Below are positions 1 through 8,200 of a stretch of DNA of 34,562 nt, piece by piece (positions within the stretch are counted from its first letter, which is position 1; every line of letters begins with the position of its first letter). The stretch is from positions 1-34,562 of the forward strand of contig JABHGV010000057.1 of the NCBI GenBank assembly GCA_018671895.1, in the 5' to 3' direction. This DNA comes from Rhodospirillaceae bacterium (GTDB taxonomy: Bacteria > Pseudomonadota > Alphaproteobacteria > Rhodospirillales > JABHCV01). Position numbers and translations under genes: made by a program. Below the pieces are notes generated by a model that was given only the letters and a program-made list of their open reading frames with translations, did not search any database and was not told the origin of the DNA.

Positions 1-877
1 TGGCGACCAGAAGCGGTGCCTGCATATCATCCATTTTGTACTTCAGCGCGATGGCGTAATGGGTCGGGTTGGTAATCACCACATCGGCTTCCGGAACAGA
101 TGCCATCATCCGCTGCTGGGCCCGTTCGGCCCTGATTTTCCGGATGCGTCCCTTAATCAGCGGGTCACCATCGGATTGCTTAAGCTCTTCCTTGACCTCT
201 TGCTTGGTCATCTTCATTTGCTTGTTGTAGCTGTACTTCTGATAAGCCAGGTCGAGCATGGCAACCGCCGTCATCACCCCCATGGACCCCAGCGTGAACC
301 AGATAGCAACAATCTGCACCCGGTCCAGAACCGTATCGAGGCCGCGCAACGAGAACAGCGTTATGTCACCGAGAAGCGGTACTGCCAGAATATAAGCGAC
401 CAGGGACACCGTGGCGATTTTGACAATGCCTTTGGCAAACTCGATCACACCCTTGACCGAAAATATTTTTTTTGTGCCCTTGATCGGATCCAGTTTCTTG
501 AAGTCCGGCTTTATTTTAGACGGGGCCCAGATCAGACCGAACTGAGCCAAATTCGAGATGATGGCGATCAACACCAGAGCAAGCAAAAACGGCCACAGAA
601 TGAACCCCAACTCTATGAAAACATCGGCCATCATTTTTTGAATTTCTCTGGGCCCTATCGTCATCTGATAACCGCCACCGATGAACTTCGCCCCGAGAAG
701 TCGAATATCTGTGGCAATGCCCGATGACATCATCATCAAGCCAAAAGCCGCGCCCAGCAGCATCGCCCAGTGCTTGATTTCCTGCGATTGGGCAACCTGA
801 CCCTTCTCCCGAGCCTTTCTTATTCGTTTCGGGGTTGGTTCTTCTGTTTTTGATGAGTCGTCTTCGTCTTCTGCCAA
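1..877 (-). CDS. flhB: Flagellar export-gate switch protein FlhB (partial, C-terminus beyond window)
   Basis: FlhB is the inner-membrane export-gate protein that switches the flagellar type III system from rod/hook to filament substrates after self-cleavage. The window encodes residues 1-292. The N-terminus carries the family signature EEPTPKRIRKAREKGQV (about residues 12-28), followed by hydrophobic helices and the autocleavage motif NPTH at residues 270-273, then YAIALKY. The C-terminal rest of the cytoplasmic domain lies left of base 1. The start is a TTG at 877-875: the codon just before it is a TAA in the same frame, and the next in-frame ATG would remove the conserved N-terminal motif. 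It lies 5 bases downstream of the fliR stop and is the last visible gene of the flgB operon. The identification is firm; only the start codon is unusual. Confidence 0.96.
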   Translation of the reverse strand, partial: MAEDEDDSSKTEEPTPKRIRKAREKGQVAQSQEIKHWAMLLGAAFGLMMMSSGIATDIRLLGAKFIGGGYQMTIGPREIQKMMADVFIELGFILWPFLLALVLIAIISNLAQFGLIWAPSKIKPDFKKLDPIKGTKKIFSVKGVIEFAKGIVKIATVSLVAYILAVPLLGDITLFSLRGLDTVLDRVQIVAIWFTLGSMGVMTAVAMLDLAYQKYSYNKQMKMTKQEVKEELKQSDGDPLIKGRIRKIRAERAQQRMMASVPEADVVITNPTHYAIALKYKMDDMQAPLLVA

Positions 878-882
878 TTAAA

Positions 883-1644
883 TCAAGGCTCCAACATGTG
901 AATCAGGTTGTCTTCATAACGTGTCAGGAAATACATGAAAATGGTCGTCAGGGATAATGACAGCAACATCAACTGTCCGCCGATTTGCAATGGCATGGCA
1001 ACAAAGAAAACCGGCAATGCCTGCATCAGGCGTCCCAAAATACCAAGGCCAATGTAATAAATCATTGATGTGACGATGAACGGCGACGCCAATTGCACAC
1101 CCAGCGTGAACGAGTCCGCGACCCGGCGCGCAACCAGCGCAGAAAAATCGGCCAACGGCAGGGGCTGACCCGGCACGAACAGGGTATAGCTTTCGCCGAT
1201 TCCCCTGATCATCAGATGATGCAGGTCGGTAATAAACAACAAAGTCATCCCGATGGTCCCCATAAATGAAGCAAGGATAGAGCTTTGCTGATTGGTGATC
1301 GGATCCTGAATAAGGGCATTGGCCAGCGAGGAGAAAAGTGCAATGAGAGTTCCTGCTGTTTGCAGGGCCGCGGTCATAACCCGGGCAACCAGCCCGAGAA
1401 ATCCCCCGACAATGACCTCTCCGATCAACAGTATGCCCAATCCTGTCGCCGTCTCGGGCATCCCCGGCAGGCTGTTCATCAGGAACGGCATCAGCATCAG
1501 GCTGAGCCCCAGCGCGACGGCCAGGCGCATCATCGGCTTGACGTAATCGGAACTGAATCCGGGCAACAACATGAACACGGCGCCTACACGGGCAAAGATC
1601 AGGAAGAAGGCAAAAACGTTAAGCTTCAGGAGTTCCTCAAGCAT
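883..1644 (-). CDS. fliR: Flagellar biosynthesis protein FliR
   Basis: FliR is one of the three export-gate core proteins (FliP, FliQ, FliR) that form the protein-conducting channel inside the MS ring. The 253-residue product has the usual family length and is highly hydrophobic, with several predicted membrane segments, beginning MLEELLKLNVFAFFLIFARV and containing LLPGFSS near residue 26. The ATG at 1644 is preceded by a GGAGGGG ribosome site about 8 bases upstream. It follows fliQ by 19 bases and precedes flhB by 5, so the genes are evidently co-transcribed. No oddities seen. Confidence 0.97.
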   Translation of the reverse strand: MLEELLKLNVFAFFLIFARVGAVFMLLPGFSSDYVKPMMRLAVALGLSLMLMPFLMNSLPGMPETATGLGILLIGEVIVGGFLGLVARVMTAALQTAGTLIALFSSLANALIQDPITNQQSSILASFMGTIGMTLLFITDLHHLMIRGIGESYTLFVPGQPLPLADFSALVARRVADSFTLGVQLASPFIVTSMIYYIGLGILGRLMQALPVFFVAMPLQIGGQLMLLSLSLTTIFMYFLTRYEDNLIHMLEP

Positions 1645-1663
1645 GAAACGTCACCCCTCCCTG

Positions 1664-1930
1664 TCAGCCCAATGCGATGATTCGGTCGAACAAGCGGTTC
1701 GAGAATTCGATGACGGTGGTCATCATGAACGGCAGGAACAAGACGATGGCGAAGAAAATAGCAATGATCTTCGGAACAAACGTCAGGGTCATTTCCTGAA
1801 TCGTTGTCAACGCCTGAAACAGAGCAATGGCAAGACCAATCAGCAGGCCGGAAAACATAATCGGGCCGGCCGTCTTTAAAATGACGAAAAGTGCATCACG
1901 TCCCACTTCAAGAACCGCAGCCTCATTCAT
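1664..1930 (-). CDS. fliQ: Flagellar biosynthesis protein FliQ
   Basis: FliQ is a small two-helix inner-membrane component of the export gate. The 88-residue protein matches the family length. It has two hydrophobic helices (about residues 14-40 and 50-75) around the conserved segment QALTTIQEMTLTFVPKI. It sits between fliE and fliR in the same direction, 24 bases after the fliE stop, as in other alphaproteobacterial clusters. The product is complete and conventional. Confidence 0.97.
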   Translation of the reverse strand: MNEAAVLEVGRDALFVILKTAGPIMFSGLLIGLAIALFQALTTIQEMTLTFVPKIIAIFFAIVLFLPFMMTTVIEFSNRLFDRIIALG

Positions 1931-1954
1931 ATTCTTGCCTCAACAGCCAACAAA

Positions 1955-2272
1955 TCAAACCGGCATCCGAAGAATTTCCTTGTAAGCATCAACGACCTTG
2001 TCGCGAACGGCAACGACCACTTGCAAGGTGGCTTCAGCTTCGGCAATGGCGGTGACCACCTGATTCATATCGGCCCGGTCATTAATAGCCGCCAAGCTGA
2101 TCGCTTCCTGCTTTTCGCCAATCTTAACCGCCTCTTTGATCGCGCCCTTGACCAGACCGGCAAACGGACTGTCCTGTCCGGCATCACGCGCTTCCATTCC
2201 GGCGCCTGCGTTTTGCGGCGATTTTGCATAGGCCGCGACGGCATTTGCTACATTTTGTACGGGAATTGCCAT
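1955..2272 (-). CDS. fliE: Flagellar hook-basal body protein FliE
   Basis: FliE joins the MS ring and export gate to the proximal rod. The 105-residue product has the family's typical C-terminal half: NDRADMNQVVTAIAEAEATL, VVAVRDKVVDAYKEILRMPV. The ATG at 2272 has a well-placed AGGAG six bases upstream. It lies 35 bases after flgC in the rod operon. The N-terminal third is low in conservation, as is usual for FliE. Confidence 0.95.
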   Translation of the reverse strand: MAIPVQNVANAVAAYAKSPQNAGAGMEARDAGQDSPFAGLVKGAIKEAVKIGEKQEAISLAAINDRADMNQVVTAIAEAEATLQVVVAVRDKVVDAYKEILRMPV

Positions 2273-2307
2273 TTTAAACTCCTAATTTCCTAAAGCCGCA
2301 AACGCGA

Positions 2308-2718
2308 TTAGCGCAAAAGGTCGATGGTGTTGTTAATCATGGTTTTCGATGTCTTCATGACGTTCAGATTGGCGTCGTAGGAACGCTGCGCCTCGCGCAT
2401 ATCCATCATTTCGATCAGTGAATTAACGTTGGGGGTCTGGATGTATCCATCACTGCCCGCTGCCGGGTGGGACGGGTCATACTTCTTCTTGAATTCGGAA
2501 CGATCGGGTAACACTTTGTCGACCTTGACCGTATCAAGACCAATGGTCCGATCGAGCGTGTTCTTGAAGGTAACGACCTTGCGACGGTACGGCGTTTCGC
2601 CCGGCGATTGCGGTACTGACCCGGCATTCGCAATATTTTCGGAAATCACCCTCAGGCGAGTCCCCTGCGCTCTCATCCCGGAGGAGGAAATTCTGAGCGT
2701 CTTCATAATGTCGTCCAT
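2308..2718 (-). CDS. flgC: Flagellar proximal rod protein FlgC
   Basis: FlgC polymerises into the proximal rod. The N-terminal helix MKTLRISSSGMRAQGTRLRV and the motif ISENIANAGS are the rod/hook-family signature, and the C-terminal helix MREAQRSYDANLNVMKTSKTM is the matching coiled-coil partner. Length (136 residues) is normal. The ATG at 2718 adds four residues before MKTL and has GGAG 8 bases upstream, so I prefer it over the internal ATG. It is the second gene of the flgB operon. Confidence 0.96.
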   Translation of the reverse strand: MDDIMKTLRISSSGMRAQGTRLRVISENIANAGSVPQSPGETPYRRKVVTFKNTLDRTIGLDTVKVDKVLPDRSEFKKKYDPSHPAAGSDGYIQTPNVNSLIEMMDMREAQRSYDANLNVMKTSKTMINNTIDLLR

Positions 2719-2765
2719 GGTGCCTACTCCCTTAACTCTTCAATAAGAGCCGTCTTAAGCGTCGT

Positions 2766-3170
2766 TTACTTGTTGCCGATAGCCATCCGGATCATGTCCA
2801 GATTTTTTTTATAGATCTTGGTCATAAACTTATGATCAATGGATGTTTCGTTGACCTTGGCCATTTGTTCTTCCAACACCACGGAGTTTCCGTTCGGCGA
2901 GGTTTCATAAGGACGGCGTTCGGTAACGGTTGCGTAATCCCGGATCCGCTTTGGTCGCCCGGCGATAAGTCCGGGCCCGTTGGCATCAAGATTCAACTGC
3001 ATGTTTTCGGAACGAACAAGCTCATCGAAGCTGTAACGCTTCAAGTCACTGGGTGCGTATTTAGGGGTATCGGAATTGGCGATGTTCTGCGCCAGAATTT
3101 CCTGGCGCTGGGTCAACCACGAAAGCCGTTTTTTAACGGCTCCGAACAGAGACATTCTTTCGAATTCCAT
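2766..3170 (-). CDS. flgB: Flagellar proximal rod protein FlgB
   Basis: FlgB is the innermost proximal rod subunit. The sequence contains WLTQRQEILAQNIANSDTPK (about residues 18-37), the rod-protein signature, followed by the typical APSDLKRYSFDELV, and a C-terminal helix ending DHKFMTKIYKKNLDMIRMAIGN. I chose ATG at 3170 (134 residues). An upstream in-frame GTG at 3179 would add three residues and cannot be excluded. It is the first gene of the leftward rod/export operon, so its promoter should lie in 3171-3458. Confidence 0.96.
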   Translation of the reverse strand: MEFERMSLFGAVKKRLSWLTQRQEILAQNIANSDTPKYAPSDLKRYSFDELVRSENMQLNLDANGPGLIAGRPKRIRDYATVTERRPYETSPNGNSVVLEEQMAKVNETSIDHKFMTKIYKKNLDMIRMAIGNK

Positions 3171-3458
3171 AACAACCACTCACCCTTCTTTTAACTGCCG
3201 GTCGGTCCCAAACGACCCGCAGACACATGCCTTGGACTCTGAGTATCACCACCCAACGCTTAACATCGGGTAAACGACTGAAAAGACTCATGCATTCACC
3301 ACCCTCCCGCACAGGAAAACACCGGCGACGCCCGTTAACACCCTGAAAATTAAGGCGTAAACGGTGCTTTTGCCCTTAAAGAATTATTAAGCATGATGTA
3401 CCACCATCAACATCGGGACTTAAAAGGGCAAAATCTTGTGGTTAGGGCTTAAAGACTC
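3171..3458. promoter_or_regulatory. Divergent control region between flgB and the flhX-like gene
   Basis: This 288-base gap separates the leftward flgB operon from the rightward fliO-fliP group and must hold both promoters. It contains three GANTC sites (3235-3239, 3285-3289, 3454-3458), a TTAA-N7-TAAA element at 3260-3274 that is one base from the CtrA consensus, and a 10-base inverted repeat TTTTGCCCTT (3368-3377) / AAGGGCAAAA (3424-3433) spaced 46 bases apart. I found no convincing sigma-54 -24/-12 pair. The sites are seen directly; CtrA or methylation control is inferred. Confidence 0.45.
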
Positions 3459-3836
3459 TTGTCAAAACACAATAACAGCACGCGGGATCAATCCGGGGCG
3501 GAGCAAAACGCAGGCTCATCGCGCGCCGATCAGATCGCTGTTGCCCTGAAATACACCGCCGAAGACGAATTTGCGCCAAAAGTCACCGCCGGTGGCCGAG
3601 GCGCCATCGCCGAACAAATTCTGGAAATTGCCTTCGCGACCGGCATTAAGGTTCGCGAGGATGCTGATTTGGCCGAAATGCTCAGCGCCATCGATATCGA
3701 TTCAGAAATACCCCTCGAGGCTTTCGCCGCCGTTGCCGAGATTCTAACCTACGTTTATCGGGCCAACGGCAACCTTTCGGACTACCTGACCCCCGATGAT
3801 GGTGATTCTGATACAGAACAGGATATGCCCGCATGA
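3459..3836 (+). CDS. FlhB C-terminal-domain-like protein (FlhX/YlqH type)
   Basis: The 125-residue, soluble, acidic product resembles the cytoplasmic C-terminal domain of FlhB just downstream of its cleavage site. It has IAVALKYTAEDEFAPKVTAG, then GIKVREDADLAEML, and EIPLEAFAAVAEILTYVYRA. It has no membrane segment. The NPTH autocleavage motif is absent: the FlhB-like part begins after R-A-D-Q, where FlhB would have N-P-T-H. Proteins of this layout (FlhX, YlqH; annotated as EscU/YscU/HrcU-family switch proteins) are known, and some can partly replace the cleaved FlhB fragment. The start is a TTG right after a GACTC site. It overlaps the next gene by four bases and heads the fliO-fliP group, which fits a role in export switching. 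Confidence 0.8.
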   Translation: MSKHNNSTRDQSGAEQNAGSSRADQIAVALKYTAEDEFAPKVTAGGRGAIAEQILEIAFATGIKVREDADLAEMLSAIDIDSEIPLEAFAAVAEILTYVYRANGNLSDYLTPDDGDSDTEQDMPA

Positions 3837-4165
3837 CCCCCGCAGAAACGCCGACGGATCAAATCGCCGCCATATATGACGAGATCGAAAAGGTCGATTC
3901 GGTCATCACCACGGCCCAGCGTCTGCTGGCAGATGGAAAAATTGTCGATCTGTCCGCGCTGGAAGGAAGAGTAGAATCCTTGTGCGACCAGATTATCGAC
4001 GCCGACGTGGATAGCACTGACGACATCAGTCAGGCTTTAAGGGACGTTCTGGGGAAGCTTGAGCGACTGGGTGAAGAACTTGTCGCCCAGCACGAGGCCG
4101 CTGGTGGTGATATTTCCGACATGCCCGTCAAAAAAGCCATCGACGCCTACGAAAAGGATTCCTGA
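3833..4165 (+). CDS. Unknown small acidic helical protein between flhX-like gene and fliO
   Basis: I do not recognise a family for this 110-residue protein. It is strongly acidic and predicted to be mostly alpha-helical, with heptad-like stretches (YDEIEKVDSVITTAQRLL; DDISQALRDVLGKLERLGEEL) and no membrane segment or signal peptide. Its ATG overlaps the upstream stop codon (ATGA), which implies translational coupling to the FlhB-C-like protein, and fliO starts 5 bases after its end. The size, acidity and helicity would suit a small flagellar chaperone or adaptor, but that is only inference from context. Confidence 0.75.
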   Translation: MTPAETPTDQIAAIYDEIEKVDSVITTAQRLLADGKIVDLSALEGRVESLCDQIIDADVDSTDDISQALRDVLGKLERLGEELVAQHEAAGGDISDMPVKKAIDAYEKDS

Positions 4166-4170
4166 AACCA

Positions 4171-4548
4171 ATGGATGGAATGGATATCGGTCTCGGCGAC
4201 TATATGAAATTCGTGCTGTCGTTGGTTTTCGTCCTTGCCCTGATTGGCTTGGTGACGGTGATTGCTCGACGCATGGGCTTCGGCATGCCGGTTATCAACA
4301 AGTCTGCCGCCGAACGCCGCCTCAGTATTGTCGAGGCGATGAACGTTGACGGCAAAAGACGGCTGCTTCTGGTCCGCCGCGACGACAGGGAACATCTGGT
4401 GCTGCTGGGGCCATTAGAAGACCTGCTGCTTGAAGCTGGCATCAAGGCCCCGGAAAACACCTTTTCCAGAACCCTGCAAGCGGCTGCCAAAGCGGCCAGC
4501 CAGCAAGACATCACGACCGTCGAGCCCGATCACAAGGACCCGCGATGA
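4171..4548 (+). CDS. fliO: Flagellar biosynthetic protein FliO
   Basis: FliO is a bitopic membrane protein that helps assemble or stabilise the FliP ring. The 125-residue product has one membrane helix (about residues 12-31, FVLSLVFVLALIGLVTVIAR) and then the FliO/FliZ-family cytoplasmic part: RLSIVEAMNVDGKRRLLLVR and REHLVLLGP. The stop overlaps the fliP start (ATGA), and the family and its partner gene are adjacent. I chose ATG at 4171. A second Met three residues later is possible. Confidence 0.9.
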   Translation: MDGMDIGLGDYMKFVLSLVFVLALIGLVTVIARRMGFGMPVINKSAAERRLSIVEAMNVDGKRRLLLVRRDDREHLVLLGPLEDLLLEAGIKAPENTFSRTLQAAAKAASQQDITTVEPDHKDPR

Positions 4549-5288
4549 CCCGTCGATTAGCCCTTCCCGTCATTATAGGCCTGCTGGTTCTCGCCGTTCC
4601 GGACGTCGCTTTTCCTCAAACCCTGTCGCTGGATATGGGCGAAGGCGGTGGTTCGTCAACGGCTCGCATTATCCAGCTGATCCTGCTGATGACGGTTCTG
4701 ACACTGGCACCGTCGATGCTGGTCATGGTCACATCGTTTACCCGAATTATCATCGTTCTGTCGTTCCTGCGTACCGCCATGGGTGTGCAACAAACACCGC
4801 CCAATCAGGTGCTGGTCAGTCTGGCGTTATTCGTCACCATGTTCATCATGATGCCGGTCTTCGAAGAGGCCTATGACAACGGCATCAGTCCGCTGATCGA
4901 AGAACAGATTGATGAAGAAGCCGCCATTGAACGCAGCATCGCGCCGTTCAAGACGTTCATGATGACGTATGTGCGCGAGCGCGACTTGGCGCTGTTCGCC
5001 GACATTGCAAAAATTCCGGACGAGGAAATCCGCAATGAAATGCCGCTGCGGGTCCTGGTCCCGTCATTCATGATCAGTGAATTGCGGCGTGCCTTTGAAA
5101 TCGGCTTTCTGATTTTTATTCCGTTTCTGATTATCGACATGGTCGTGGCGTCGGTTCTGATGTCCATGGGCATGATGATGCTGCCACCGATTATCATCGC
5201 GCTGCCGTTCAAGATCATTTTCTTCGTGCTGATCGACGGCTGGTACATGGTGATCGGCAGCCTGGTCCGAAGCTTCGGCGGGGCCTAG
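4545..5288 (+). CDS. fliP: Flagellar biosynthesis protein FliP
   Basis: FliP forms the pentameric core of the export channel. The 247-residue protein has a cleavable signal peptide (about residues 1-25), the signature MLVMVTSFTRIIIVLSFLRT, GVQQTPPNQVLVSLALFVTM, a periplasmic loop, and FMISELRRAFEIGFLIFIPF near residue 176. These are diagnostic. It is coupled to fliO by a 4-base overlap. Its 3' end overlaps the 3' end of the convergent TPR gene by four bases. Confidence 0.98.
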   Translation: MTRRLALPVIIGLLVLAVPDVAFPQTLSLDMGEGGGSSTARIIQLILLMTVLTLAPSMLVMVTSFTRIIIVLSFLRTAMGVQQTPPNQVLVSLALFVTMFIMMPVFEEAYDNGISPLIEEQIDEEAAIERSIAPFKTFMMTYVRERDLALFADIAKIPDEEIRNEMPLRVLVPSFMISELRRAFEIGFLIFIPFLIIDMVVASVLMSMGMMMLPPIIIALPFKIIFFVLIDGWYMVIGSLVRSFGGA

Positions 5289-8200
5289 TTAATCGAACTC
5301 AGCTTCTGTTCTTTCAGGCGTTCCTGAAAGGCTTCCATAAAGGACTGGAAATTCTCGACGTCGGCGACCTTGCCGGCAATCGACGCATAATCAATCAAGC
5401 CAAAGGATTGCGGGCTGGCGATCAGCCTGAAGGCATCGCGGAAGGGGCCTTCGTCCATGGCTTCGCCATAATCCCGGCGCAACCTGTCGATGCCGCGTTC
5501 GTTGCCGCTCAACGTCATGGCGACGGCCAGGTTCAGGATTGTCTGACCTTGTTTTTCATCGACCGGTTCCTTTGGCTTGGCACCATACGAGCGGGCCAGA
5601 CGGCGCAGGCTGATCGATGCCTGTACCCAGTCTTTGCCGTTCCAGAAAATCTCGGTGCGCAGCAAGTCGGCGTTGATGCTTTTGTCGTCTTTCAACAACG
5701 CCAATGCTTCTTCGTCGCTGTCCATCCCCATCAAGGCACGGGCCCTGAGGTGGCGGCGTTGTTCCTCCAGTTCCGGTTCTGGATCGGCGACGAAGGTCGC
5801 GTCAAGGGCATCCAGTGCCTGTTCGTATTCGACGGCGATGACGTGAACCAGTGCCAGTTGTGCACCAACCCGGGATTTTTCCTGACCTTCCAGCCGGAAT
5901 TCGACCTGCCCTTGCAACAGGGCGGCGGCACGGTCCAGCAGGTCGACATCAACCAGACGGTCGGCCAGCTTGCGGATCATTTCATCGCCCAGTTCACCGG
6001 GCGGCGTCAGTTCCTTGAATTCGTCATACAACGCAATTGCCGTTACCGGCGGCAGGCTGTCGGCGTCATCTTCCAGATACAGGTTGGCAAATGAATCGGT
6101 CATTTGCTGAGTGATTTCCGGAGCCTTCGGGTTATCGCGGAAATGGGTCGCGGCCTGGCGCAGGGTTCTCAGCCCATTACGATAGTCGCCGACTTCCAGA
6201 TACAAATCACCGAGGCGACGCAGGAACTTGAACTCGAACTCGTCTCCACGCCATGCGAACCGCAATTTTTCCAGTTCCGTTATTGCTTCATAGGCATCGA
6301 TTTTTTTCAGCTTCAGTAACAGTTCGGTGCGCGATACGGCGGCCTTGGCGCGGCTGGGCCGATGCGGGCCTTCCATGACCTCTTCCCAAACACCGACGGC
6401 ACCATCGAAATCGCCGCTGAGCTCACGCAGGCGTCCAAAGACAAAATTTATCTGACTCTTCTGCGCCGGATTCGGTTCCGCCGCCTTCAATGCCTCCAGA
6501 TATCGAGTCGCCTGTTTGATATCGCCCAGTTGCACGGCGGCCTCGGCAATCAGGATTTCCAGCGGGATCTTCAACGGTCGTGGATAGGGCCGGGTAATCA
6601 CCCCCATGCGCCTGAGGTCGGGGGCCGCACCAAATATATCGTCTTCATAAGCCCTGAGGGCAGCGCGCCAGAAGCGAGCTTCGTCGTTATCTTTCAAGAC
6701 CTCGGCATCAAGCTCTCCATGGGCATCGCCATACCGCCCCATGGTCACATTGATCGCTCCCTTCATGCCCTTGAAGTCGGCTGTCTCGAGAATTGCCGGA
6801 CGATTTTCCGAGATTATTTTCAGGACGCCCAGTGCTTCTGCCCCAAAGCCATTGGCGAAGTAGAAATTAGCCAGGTCCATGCGGGCTTTCTCGAGCCCGG
6901 TCTTTTTGCTGCGAACGATGGCATCCTGAAATTTCAGTTTTTCCTCGGTAAAGATTTCGATGTTCGCATCCCGCCATTTCTCCAGGTCGAACATGCGGGT
7001 CAGTTGCCGCATCGAGACGCCCTCGCCCAGCTTGCTGCCTGCTGCGATGTCTGCCGACACGGCGGAGATCTTCAAACCGGAACTGCTTGTCACCTCGACC
7101 CCCTGCCTGAGCGGCCGGACCCTCAGGTCGTCGCTCCTGGGCTGGAAGGCCAGCCCCTGACTGGATGGCAATATTCGCGCCTGCGGATAGTCGTAACGGG
7201 TGGCGATACCATAGCCCAACGGAATGACCGGAACGACGACCAGACTGTCGCCGACTTCCGGGTCGGTCAAGGTAATGGCATTACCCGGTTCCGTGACCGG
7301 CAGGAACAAACGCGCGCCGATCGGCGAGTTCGGTTGCGCCGTCGTTTCAATGACGGTTTTCGGTGCCAGCGGCTGCTTACGGAATTCCAGTATCCAGGCC
7401 AGTCCATCGCGCTTCAGGTCCGGGTTGATGCCCGTCACCGTCGACAGCCTGAGCAGCGTTGCCCGCTCGTTGGGGACCTGTTCGATACTGCGGATGATAT
7501 TTCCGCCTGCCGTCCTCAGCTCCTCGACATCCATCGCCGTCGGCTTATCGAAAACCACCCACAGGTAATCTGCGCGACGGAATACGGCGGCAGCGACCGG
7601 TTCGTCCCAATCAATTCTGATGCCGATGGAATCGACACCACCACCGACGGCCTGTGCCTTCATCGGACGCGATGGTCCACGCTCGCGATTACCCCCGGCA
7701 CTGCCCAGCGGGGCTTTCGGCCCCCCAGGCATCGCTGCGGCGGGCTGACTGCCATCGACAATCTGGACCCCCGACAACTGACTGAAAGCCGATGTATCCA
7801 TGCCTGACGAATCCCTCGCCTTGCTTGCCGAAGCCGGAGGCGTCAGAGCCGTTGGCGGGGGTGTCAGAGCCGTTGGCGGGGGTGTCAGGGCGGTGGGTTT
7901 GGATGGCTGCGTCGGCGATGCTGTGGCCGCCGCCTGTTGAACGGGACTGACGGGCACCGCATCCGGGGCGGGCGCCTCTGCTGGCGTTGTGCCGGTCGCA
8001 TCAGCGTTGATTTTTTCCTTGGCCTTCTTGATTGCATCGGCGATGGACAGTTTCTTTGGTGCTTCAGGTTTCTTGGCTACAGAAGCTGGTGTAGCCGCAG
8101 GTGCTTTGTCAGCCGCGGGCGCTTTCTCCGCAACCTTCTTTGCTGCTGGCTTCGGTGCCGCTGTCGCCTGGGTGGTCTCGCTGGGGGCCATAACATCGAC

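Noticed and set aside
59-727. 222-codon plus-strand open frame at the left edge
   Set aside because: It is the antisense of flhB, has no ribosome site, and encodes no recognisable domain; His/Arg/Gln-rich composition is typical of shadows in this GC range.
6362-7807. 481-codon plus-strand open frame
   Set aside because: Lies wholly antisense to the TPR envelope gene, whose signal peptide, repeats and coupling to motB are clear.
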